This document shows positions 11,820 through 25,900 of a stretch of DNA of 64,000 nt, piece by piece; the stretch's first letter is position 1; each line of letters opens with the position of its first letter. A program made the position numbers and the translations under genes. The DNA comes from Oscheius dolichura. Its lineage: Eukaryota; Nematoda; Chromadorea; Rhabditida; Rhabditidae. The stretch covers positions 8,742,001 to 8,806,000 of the forward strand of contig OW051495.1 of the NCBI GenBank assembly GCA_932521035.1, written 5' to 3'. A model generated the notes under the pieces. It saw only the letters and a program-made list of their open reading frames with translations, searched no databases and was not told where the DNA came from.

Positions 11820-14800
11820 GAAGGAGGAACCTCATCAAACTCTAACGACTGTTCTGATAGCAGAGGACGAGACAGGAGTATCTGTTGCTAATCTCAAAAG
11901 GGCGAATGCAGATTGAACGCCCCCAAAACGACCGTACTCCGCACGAATTTCATGACGATCAAACCCGAAGACAACAAAGAGGATCTAGCTGAAGAGACAC
12001 GAGAGATTGAACCTTTGATCGGGATAAGCAGTTGAATGATCCGGGATGGTGACAACGGCTGAGAATTGGAGCACCTACTGTAGTCCAATGAAACATAGGA
12101 CGGAGGAACCAGCTGGAAAGAAGGGTTTATGATTAGGAAACTACATTTCTAAAACTGTATCTCAGGAGGTTTAGTGAAGGGCATTGCGATGGAGGGAATG
12201 CAAGTTATGAAGGACGAAATTATGGGCAACAAAAGAAGAGAGGTCTTTCTGGGGATGTTTCGAACGGAACGATGTTGTCTTTACAAGGGAAGGATACTTG
12301 CTCGACATCACTTTTTCAAACTTTTTGATGCCATCTTGTAGAGAATTTTCTGGCGATCAAGACATATTCTTTCCTTTTTGCTAAAATCGCGTTATCGAGG
12401 AGTACAATGCAAAATAAGATTCAATGCTAAACGTGCTTTTGGACCTGTCTATTTTCCATTCTCCTTCTAAGAATGTGAAGCGGTGGCTGAGTGGATAGTG
12501 CACTCGCCCACAAGACTTTTGTGTTTTTTCAACTTGGGCTCGATCCTTCGATGGATGAACATAATTTTTGTAATTTTTTCGGAGTGATTGAATCTGTTTT
12601 TGACTCCTGCCCCCTTTATATGCAATAAAATGGAAGAGGAGGGCTTTTCATACCCTTCTGTTGTGAAAAGTTCTTAATCATACGTACTCCTAATATTCTC
12701 CTCTCTTACGTGATTTTGAGTGTTACAGAGGAACCAAACGGTGTCAACCACCCCGAAAAAATTACAAAAATGATGTTCATCAATTGAAGGATCGAACCCA
12801 AGTTGAAAAAAAACACAAAATTTTTGTGGGCGAGTGCACTATCCACTCAGCCACCGCTTCACATTCTTAGAAGGAGAATGGATAGACAGGTCCAAAAGCA
12901 CGTTTAGCATTGAATCTTATTTTGCATTTTCCTCCTGATAACGCGATTTTAGCAAAAAGGAAAGAATATATCTTGATCGCCAGAAAATTCTCTACAAGAT
13001 GGCATCAAAAAAAGTTTGAAAAAGTGATGCCGAGCAAGTATCCTTCCCTTGTTAGGAACAAGTAATGGAATTACACATCCATTTTATTATACTGGATATA
13101 GAGTAAATCCATGCACTCCGAATGGACCCAAGCTATGCTACGCATAACGGCTTGTAATGAGGTCGCATTACTTCTTTCTAATAGGCTCGGAAAACAAAAA
13201 AAGCTGTACTTCAAAGTTGGTACCGAGGTTTGGGATAAGATAGCAATAAAATTGGATGTCACTGTGTATAACCCCGATGAATACAGAACGCTACATTTTC
13301 TAGTAAACAGGGCAGAGATAAACAGGGGTTAGGTATTGACATTAGGCTGGTGGTACCGTACTCTCAAGACCATGTCCTTCTGTGCATCGGCAAAATGTGC
13401 AAAGTTTCTTGCACAGTATTGGGAGCAATATAAATAGCTGCGAGACTACGGTACTGGCAATAGGTCGGTAGCCCATATAGTTCTTTACGAGGCTCTGCTG
13501 TTCTCTAAAGAACGGAATGAAATTATGCTACAAAGTGGTCCTTCGAAAGTCTGCTGGCCCTAATTAGGATTGCCACAGAACCAGACCTTTTTGGTTTTCT
13601 AAGTAACCAGTCACAGAACCGTGAACAACGCCTCAGTTGTGCTAACTAACCCCCTTCGACTCTTCGTTTTACAAATGAGATTACATTGAACACTAGCAGA
13701 TCACAGCGATCGCTACGATCACAACTTTTTTTCTCTCAAAGAACCAGGTTAAAACACTCACAGTAAATGAAACTGCTTCGTTCAGTTTTTTTCCAGACGG
13801 GAATCAATCGGCTCAATTTGCCTGCGCCTGGGAAAAAACGCTCCTCAGACGGTAGGACGTAGCTTGGCGGCTTGACCGGTCAGAATGGCTAACTAGACAG
13901 AAGGGTGCTGAAGATCGTTAGGAGACAGTCAAGATAACGATCACAAAGTAAAAGGGGTGGTTACATCAACTTATAGCGCCTTGCGGTCACCAGGCTGTCT
14001 TACTGTATTTCATGAAGTGTTGTACCCTTCCATTTCCTTCTTTTCCTCTAGAAACAGAGTTACGAGCGGAAAAGGGTTGGGGCAAAAAATTTCAGGAAGA
14101 ATGGAGCCTTCAGAAGATGGAGAGGAAAAATTCCGGAAGTTCCTGCCCCTATTTTATATTTGATTTTTTAATGGCCAGTCGGGCAAAAAGGTTCATCTCC
14201 TCTCTATTCTTACTCTGAACCTTTTCTGTCCGTACTATTGTTTTATTACTACTCAGTCCGTGCATACTGTTCACCGATTGCTTGACCGGTCAGGAAGTCC
14301 ATTGCCGTCCCCATCCCTTGGCTACCCCAGTGTTTTTCTAACAGACATTGCGCGGAGGTTGAATTATAGCCCTCGCCGTACCAAAAATGGGCACTCACTG
14401 AAGATTACTATTTCTTAGTGTCGTCATAGGGCAACAGACGTACACTTTTTGGTCTGTTACGGTTGGCCCAGTTTCCTCTGGGTGTGTGTTTCGGAGTTTT
14501 ACCTACCAATTGCCTTCCCCCTCATTGCCCATCTTTTATTTTCTTTCCGTTTACAAGAGTAGAGTACGGTAGATTTCTTTTAAGAGTTAAAACTCCCAAA
14601 CATGACGTGTGTTTTCCATCAATAGGTGCTGGAGAAAATTGGCTCGGGTCCCTTCAGCACAAGTTGACTCCTGTCCGTATAAATTCAGCGGAATTGTACA
14701 TTTTCCTGCTTTTGTAATATATATATATAGTAATATTGTCAGCTTGAGTTGTTTAACTCTTTCCAGATCAGTCCAAGTCCTTATAATGGTGACCAGTTGT

Positions 14801-15316
14801 CCGTAAAACGATTAAAAGGTTGTTGTTGTTAGATACTAATGGCCGGGGTTCTTCGCTTGTTTTGTCTTGAACTGGCGACATCTTACGGTAGAACTTGCCG
14901 AACATCTATCGAAGGAGGTCGTTAGAGATCATCCATCCGGATGCATTCGAGAATTCTCGACCCAGATCAATTCCGGTGGTCGATTTATATTCCAGGATGG
15001 AGCTGTAAAGGGGAATAGCCTTGGTATGTGGAGGGCATCGGGCTGAGCCACATTTCTTTGAGCCAGTGAAAGAATAAGAACAAAAAACAATGTACAAAAT
15101 AACATTTCCCGTTTATTCAATGCAAATATGAAACAGACCACTCACTATCATGGATGAGTTAAAAAGGACAAATATCACAGCCAAGAAGTGTAAAAACTGA
15201 CCCAGATAAATATAATAATAAAAATAAATAAACAACAAGACGGAGTGTGGATGAATACTGTAGTTATGAAATTATCATCTGTTGAGATGGAGACAGAAGA
15301 AGAAGAAGAAGACAAA
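11820..15316. other. gene-poor region with foldback element
   Basis: Contains the upstream DNA of copy C, a foldback element (12283-13052) and otherwise no supported gene. An open frame at 13111-13332 (+, 73 codons, with VWDKIAIKLDVTVYNPDEY) directly beside the element shows no recognised domain. A run of ATATATATAT lies near 14720, and the bases just before 15317 are A/T-rich 3' flank of the GDP-mannose dehydratase gene. Confidence 0.5.
12283..13052. mobile_element. foldback MITE-like element 1 (CAAGGGAA ends)
   Basis: The two arms, about 12284-12563 and 12770-13051, are near-perfect inverted copies separated by about 200 bases. Ends are CAAGGGAAGGATACTTGCTC and its complement. The element is flanked by TTA on both sides, a likely 3-bp target duplication. 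Each arm includes a tRNA-like segment (box A TGGCTGAGTGG and a B-box-like GGGCTCGATCC at about 12483-12555 and in the mirror arm). No transposase frame is visible, so it is non-autonomous. Confidence 0.8.
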
Positions 15317-18401
<3,085 letters not shown>

Positions 18402-20551
18402 TCCCGATGGGCGTCGTGGTCGCTTTGACGCTGGAAGACGAGTGGTTGGCGAGCGAGAAAAGGAGGCACAAGTTGATTTTGAAGGTAGATATTGCCTCTC
18501 GGATCTCTTAGGATCTATCTTCCGGCATCCGGCGGGCGGAAAGCGCCAACACGGCCGTTCTCGAGGCTTTTAAGCGGGAAAGAGAGGAGAGCTTGGTTAG
18601 TTTTGGAAAGAAGAAAGAAGGTAACACACAAACGCATGCAGAGAATGATGTTAGTTATCGGAGAAATTGCGCAAGCCATTTCTTTTGTATGGTGGCATGC
18701 ATGCCAAGACTGTTTTTACCCGAAACCCCGAAAAATACTGAATTTCGAGCCTATTTATGCCAAAATTTGTCATTTTGCCGTATTTTCTCAAATAGAATAG
18801 CTTGTAACTCTTTTCAACTTCACTGTGAAGAGCTCTGATGGAGTAAAACGGCGCTATTCGAGAAAATACAGCTCCGAGAAGCCAAAGGTGCTCACATTGA
18901 ACTGTAGAAAGGACAAAATGGACGAACCATTCTTGGCGGAAGCTTTGGTTTTGTGGAAAAGCATAATGACCGTCCTAGATGAGCAGCTAACAAGAGAATG
19001 AAGCCTGGTCTATCAAAAACTTCGCTTGTACAATTTTGGTCAATTCTGGTAGCGAACAAATAAAGAGAAACCGCGTTGACCAAATGGCTGTTTTCTGACA
19101 AAAAATGGTAAAAAGGCTGTTGTTTGCCACGTCGAAAAAGTGACTAGAAATAAACCTGTGAAGAGAAGGGAAGTGTTGAACGGCGCGTCACTTTGGGTGG
19201 GGTTATAGTGACTGTTTCACATACACACAGCGATAAAAAGGGCCAGTGGAGTCCTTGCTTCTGTCTACTGATAAATGATAAATGAATAGGTAGAGTTGCT
19301 TTAAAATCATCATTTTCCTAGTTTAGCCCGCAATTAATGAAAAGGAAAAGAGCTCCGCAGTCCGGAGGCCAACGAGAGGGGAGAGCAGAGAGCCTGGGGC
19401 CGTGAATTTAGCAGCAGACACCTCTGGACTTTTCTAAAGAGCCTCACAAAGTTTTTACTGATTTTTTTGGAAGAGAAGGAGGGTTCTTTGATAATTTTAG
19501 GCGAAAAGGCCAACAAAACGGCTAAAAATGGCTATAAATCGGGAGGAAAGGTGGGTAACCAGGCGACAACAGGAGCAGTGGGTGTCTCCTCTAGTCTAGT
19601 CTCCCTACTCTAGAGGAAGCCCTTCCTGAATAACTGCTCCAGTGCTCAATTCAAAATAAAAGAGAAGATAAAGAGCGTGGCAGAGGCTGGGCAAATATAC
19701 ACGTATTCGAACGGATACAACGTGGCCAATTGATTCTGTCCGCTGGCGGTCTCTATTCTCCCAGGCAATGAAAATCCATTCAAGCAACGAAAAACTGAAA
19801 TAAACCATGCAGAGAAAGTGATAAGTGGCATGCAAATAAACAGGCAGGCAGACATAATAAGAAGCCCCCATAAATGAGTGTTGGTTGTGTGCTCGACTCT
19901 CTCCCTGCCTAAAATCAATATCGGGAATGTGAACGTGGCAACAGAGGGAGAGACAGCTGGTGTGGTCTCTCTTGATAGCCGTCACCCTGTCCAGAGGCTA
20001 GGCAGAGGCCGGTCAGTCTTCCTCTCGCTGTGGGTGGCCGCATTGGCTGTCTCTGGCATCTGTCCCTCGCCTTTACACACGTTCACATGGCGTTCTAGCT
20101 AATTAACGCAGCGTTTTCAAACGCTTAAAAGGAAATTTCCCATTCTTATTCATTTTTCTTGTAGTTATTTTGTTACAGTATTCAATTTTTCCTGTTTATG
20201 AAGATTTTTCGTCAAATTGAACCCCAAATATTCGCGACTTTCTCAACTTTCGGACAATTCCCATCAAAAATGAATTGAATAGAACTTTTTGCTCCTCTTT
20301 TTTGTTCTTTGCTCCTTCAAATGGCTTTATTTGGTTTTGTCTACCTCTTTTCACCCCAGACAAAGAATCAGAAGCGTATCCCCAATTTGCTCAGCGTTTG
20401 CCAGATTGAAAGTACGTGGTTTTGAAGCGGTGCTCTCCCAATAAACAGGATTTTTCGGAATACAAATATAATTTATCTAAGACACAGTAATAATGCACAT
20501 TCGGAGCACCACAAACACCCGAAACTTAACATATTTCTATACAAACAGGGC
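18402..20551. other. intergenic region upstream of GDP-mannose dehydratase
   Basis: No supported gene on either strand. Open frames here are short and lack family resemblance or splice logic. The right part is the 3' flank of the transporter gene. A CTCTAGTCTAGTCTCCC patch with a nearby inverted CTCTAGAGG lies at about 19590-19620. Confidence 0.5.
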
Positions 20552-21967
20552 CTAAAATACCCTGGCATAGAAAATTGTCCCTATGACTACAATGATAAAG
20601 CCAAAAAGATGGAAAAGATTGAAGGGATTGCCAAAAATTAGAAAAGAAATGGCCAAGGAGATAAATTTCCTCAAGGAGATGATCATGTTTACATTGAGGG
20701 AAGTAGTCACGGCTGTGAGACGGTAGACATTGTGAACACACACCCATCTGGAATATTTAATGTGTTTTACACGAATAAGACCAAAACTTACTGTGCTATA
20801 CAAACTCCGAGGATGTAGAGCCAAGCAGAAGGGATCGAGAGGCCTAGACCGTCTATTTGAAAGGGTTCCGAGGTGTTGGCTTGGTGAATAGCGGAGGAGA
20901 GGTCATTGGAGAGGAGGGCAAAGGCAGGAATTGAAAGGGCGTGCTAAAATATAAGATACTAACGGGGTATACGGCATTCTAAAGGAATTTTAAGGCATCT
21001 GGAACTTGAAACGACCACGCGCGTCTAAAAAGGTCTCAGCAGAGCGGTCCTGCCCCGCGATTTGACTACAGTCCTCGTTCGCCCTGCTGGGACCCCTAAC
21101 CGAAATAACTGTGCATTCGTCTCGAGATCCTTATTTGGACTTCTAGACACCTGACAGCTCCTTTAAACGAGTGTGAAATGTGCATACCACGTAGAACATC
21201 GCCTCCTTATGATGCCGCCCATACTTGGCATACAGTCGTTCCTGGCTAATTCCAAGGTAAGCACTAATAAATATGGCAAGAGTAAGGAGAGAAATTCCTG
21301 AAACAAACGCTCCAATAAAAATAAAATGGAAACAAAACCAACCTATCCAAAAAGGGGCAATGGGTAGATATTGTACAAATTCTGGCGGATGGTGCCAGGC
21401 AGTTTTCCTTTGGCTGGGTTCATAACTAGCCAAGGTGAAGAGAATCACTCCGAAGGTTACTGTCAACACGGAGGCTACCTGAAATTTTTAATGAAGATAC
21501 TGTAGAAATGGATACCTGAGGTGTAGAATATGTATGCTTTTGAATAATGCTTCTCAGAATCAAATGAGCCAGAAGAGTACCCGATTTGAAGATGATAAAC
21601 AGCGGGAAATAGATGTCAAACCGCATGGCGTAATTATTCGCCATGTTGACTAGAAAAGACAAGATTACCAGCTTCATGTAGGCGCTGAAATGGTTCCTAT
21701 AACGAAAAAAAAGACGGGGAGTTTCACCTGATGGGGATGGCATTCTTCACGGTTAAAAATCTTGACTGGAAAATCAGACCTTCCAAAGATATAAAGGCAG
21801 TTATCGAAAGGGTGATGAGGTTCAAATCACCGCCAACCTTCCTAAAAAAGAAGAAAAGGTACTGTAAGCAAAATATAGAGAATGGCTCACCTTTGAGCAA
21901 GTTCAGTGCCCGCTTGGCAACCGACACAGCCACCTAGTACTCCGAGGATGGGTTGGATCATGTTCAT
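20552..21967 (-). CDS. SLC35B4-type nucleotide-sugar transporter
   Basis: Multi-pass Golgi/ER antiporter importing UDP-GlcNAc and/or UDP-xylose for glycosylation (known for the SLC35B4/YEA4 family). Seven exons (21891-21967, 21728-21841, 21516-21696, 21343-21478, 21188-21297, 20792-20943, 20552-20747) join to 321 residues, against about 331 for the human protein. Diagnostic stretches are GVLGGCVGCQAGTELAQ, NNYAMRFDIYFPLFIIFKSG, ISQERLYAKYGRHHKEAMFY and the terminal SLRKFISLAISFLIFGNPF. ATG 21967 follows a TTCTTCAG acceptor by 13 bases, suggesting trans-splicing. The intron at 20944-21187 contains one end-like copy of a TTAAAGGA(A/G)CTGTCAGG repeat. The gene lies 1 kb downstream of the PDZD8-type gene on the same strand, too far for a typical operon. 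Confidence 0.94.
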
Positions 21968-22974
21968 GGGAAATTAGAACTGAAGAACGCGATGCAAAAG
22001 AAGAAAATGACCTGTAAACACTGGGTAAAGACCGTAAAACCCGTCAAAAATTGGAACAAAAGCGGAATGAGCGGCTTTTGAAATTTCTGCACCCGGAGCA
22101 AGGAAATGATTTTGTGACCTCAGATCGGTGGAGAGAACACAAAGCAGAAAATGGTGCAGAGGAAGAGATAAAAGAGAACAACATCACTTCCGAGAATTTA
22201 GACTAGTAGAAGAGAACTGCGGACCTTTTAAGATAGTTGACTGTTGAGTGGGGATATGTTATGCCTGACATTTTGGATAGGCTAGTAAGTTCACTGGCCC
22301 CAACCCCGTTGAGGTGTGGTAGCTATTGTATAAGAATCAGCGACCCATAATTACAATGAGAAGGTCGACTATGTGCGCGGCAGAACACTCCACTCGTCAA
22401 GGCAAGGAGAAGACGACGTGTACTATCCCACCGAACGGAACGCGGGCGAGCGAGATCTGCACCTGGTCGCTTTCCCCCTGCCACTCTCTGATTGAGATAG
22501 GTTAGCAGTGTACAAGAAGGACCTCGTTCAATATGTTCTTTCTTCCCTTCTATGCGGCAAAATACACCCAAAAGAAAGCTGTGATATTAGGAAAGATCAA
22601 ATAATAAGAAACACGATGTTAAGCTCCCAAACACCAGAAAATGGAAGTTAGATAAGCTGTGCTCTTTGCGTTACAACTGATTATGTCAAATGGCCGTCAA
22701 TTTGGAGTATTTTGAAACAATTTTCATTTATACATATGGTTTGACATCACAGTTTGAGAAAATAATACAGGCATATAAAATAATAATAATAATACTTTTT
22801 GTGGTCACCGCAAATTTCGTACTCGCAAACGGGGGAAAGTAATAGAGATTATAGCTAGAATGTTAGATAGATTCACACAGGGCACCGAGGAAACATCACA
22901 GATGGGCAGATCAACTGATATTATACACAGAAAAAGAAAAGACAGATTGGTACAGATATATAAGGAGGGAGAGA
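21968..22974. other. intergenic region
   Basis: Upstream DNA of the transporter and 3' flank of the PDZD8-type gene. I see no gene, RNA or clear repeat here. Confidence 0.45.
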
Positions 22975-25900
22975 TTAGGAACCACCAGAAGAGACACCGG
23001 TTACTGTGGACTCGGACACGGAACGGGACTTATCCTCGGCCAGTGAGATGGTATCCTCGATTATGGAGCCGAGCAGCTCGGCAGGGTTTTCGAGAAGTTC
23101 TGATTTGAGCGAAGACGACGAACTGCCGGAGGTTTTCTGGAAAAGGGATATTCGAAGGAAATCCAGGCCATCGGGATTGGGAAAGTCAACGGGCCTACCG
23201 GCCCCGGGGCCAAAATTGTTGGCCATCGCTTCAGAACCCTTACAGCAAAGTTACACATCTCTGCTAGCTTTTTGGGGAACAAAAGAAGAGAGTTTCAAAG
23301 ACTTACAAGGCTAGCTGACTGCCGACTGCTTGATCTCGGCTGGCCTTCCGTTTTATCCGTGTCGACCAGAGATTCAGTCGATGATTTGTGTTGGTTGGCA
23401 CAGTCCTAAACAGCGTTTTATTAGCTAGGATCCTTCACAAACATTACCTGTAAAGCTGCACAATAATGGAGCATAACCACTGCCAGGGCTTGAAGTCTCT
23501 CGTCCAAGTTTTCGAACTTTGCTGGGTCATTTTTGTTGTTCATCGCTTCCAGTCTACCGCTCTTGGTCTCTTGTATAGCCAACTGGAGAACTTCGATCTA
23601 AAAATACAGAATGGTAAAAAAAATTAAGGTTGGGATCGTACTTGTTCATTGATTTTAGCCATTCTTTCCTCTCCAGAATACTCCGAGAATATCTCCTTGC
23701 CCAGAACTTTGGCATGGTTGATGGTCTGCTCATTGTAGGCATTGCCCGGCTGGAAGAAGAGGCCACTAATAAAAGGCGATCCCTTTAAATTGGGAAGAAC
23801 ATCGGAAAGACAATCCTGAACATTAAAATTTACTTTAAGAAATTGAGAAAAGTCGTCTACCTGGACGCTGGAAATAGGACTTCCTGGGCTCTCGTCTCCT
23901 CCTTTGCTGCCGCCTTCATTGGATGATTGGGAAATGGCAGAAAGACGGTCACTATCGTCGGACGCCTTCTTCGGTTTGTTTCGTCTCCACATTGAAAACT
24001 TCTCCGAGACTTTATTCTTCAATTTTGTTCGCCTTGATACGCCATCGGCTGGATCTCCTCCGCGGAAAGGGGTTGATTCTGGCATCGAGTGGTTTACAGG
24101 CGCCGGGATGATTTCTTCATCTTTCTCTTCATCTTCTAGCTGAAACTTCAAGCGTAAAGAAAAATATAAACAAGGACTTACGTCTTCAAATTGCTGATCC
24201 AGCTCATTTGAGCTTTGTGGTGTGCAAGCAATTCCCGTATTTGCCTTGACAGTGCACTTGGAGTGAACAACCACCAGGCAGCGCTGGCACCGGCTGCCGG
24301 ACTTCATCCATATTTTGCCTCTGCACATGGCACAGATATTTCCAGTCGAGACCTTGGAGGTCCAGGGAACCCATTCGTGATTCATCGGCTTTAGAGAAGG
24401 GGGAGACATCGGTCTATCTTCTCCTGATGGTTCTTCAGATGGTTTGGATTCCGCCCTAAAAGTGGAAAATAAGAAAAAGTGTGCCTCGTGGTCTCGAAAC
24501 ATTTAAAATACGTTGCAGGATCACTGATCGATTTTTTAGATCCCTTACAATTTCAGTAAAAGAGACTTACATGTCTTCTCCTCCATTGAGGCAAGCCTCT
24601 TCCGGAAATCCATCAGGGAAATAGCGGAATCCCATTGTGATGTCTCCGAAACAGAGCCTTGGATCATAACCGGCATGTTTCGAAAAGTCAGAAGAGTCCA
24701 AGGCCTGCTGGGGGTCGATAGCTACCGGCGGCTTGAGAGGGAACACTTCTCTATGGCAATTGGAAAGCGTCAATTTACAATCATCAATAAGTTGGGGAAT
24801 GTAGAGCGACGTCTGGAATACAATAACCAATAAATGAAGAAGGGGAGAATAACTCACATAGCCAAGGAGAATAGGTCTGCTGGGTTCCGCCTCGGTAGGA
24901 GAGGCATCCGGCGAGGAGGTGTTCAACTTGGCATGGACAGTCACGTTTAGGTATTTACAGCTATTTGGGATTCCCTGGCTGCCGGCTTCCAAGGTAAAGT
25001 GGAGCGATTGCCCCCAGAGAAGGTTGTCTCTCAATGGGGTGCATTTTGTAATCCGTGACTTGATGGAAGGCCCACTGGTGGGGGATTCCTTCTCTCCGAT
25101 CATATCGCCGGACGAAGCGTGGCGCTTTCTCCTCCTCTTTTTGTCCTTCTTGCTCTCCTTGTCGACTACCTTCAATTCGAAGGGGCTTCTCTTCCCGCTC
25201 TGGTTATGAGCAGGCGAGCTGCTGTCGCTCTTCTCTGCTTCAAAGAACTCCGCCTCTGCGCCGACTTCAATCGTATCCGAAGAGGGGGAATTCTTCTTTT
25301 GGGACATAATTCCCATCATTTTGCGCTTTCCTGCTTGGAATGTTGCCTAAAATGAGAAAAATGAGAAAAGAAATGGACGAAATGTACCTGTAGACGGTGC
25401 TTCCTTGAAGCGGGACGGTCTCTACTCAAACCACAAGGAGTGTCGTCGCCGTCGTCGGTCACATCAGAACGGACAGAATTTGTGGAGATTAAGGAGGCCG
25501 AGCTGCTTTCTCTGGTCTGAAAATGGCGAGAATTGAGTACAGAATGGGAGTCGGATTTTAGTCGGATGAGGGTCATGGGGCATGGGACTCGTAACGAGTA
25601 CCAATAACAAAAAGAGAAAATGTACCATTTTTGGGTCTCCATTCACTTGAAGATGATCGTCATCTCCTTTCTTTATCAAGGAGTCCAACTCTCGCCTAGG
25701 AGCTTCCCGATCAACTGGTCGAACTGTTTCTGAAAGCGGGTCTTGTAACGAAAATAATTAACTCTTACGAAGAACGCATTCCTCTTCCTCTTCCTCTTCA
25801 TTGTACTCTCCACTGGCTCGAGAAGGAACAGTCGTACTTGGCTCGGATGATTTGATGTCTATTTGACTTTCGGACCTAGGGAATTAGCGGGTAAAGTTGG

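Noticed and set aside
13111-13332. 73-codon frame next to foldback element 1
   Set aside because: No recognised domain and too short to separate from chance. Kept only as a note in the region description.
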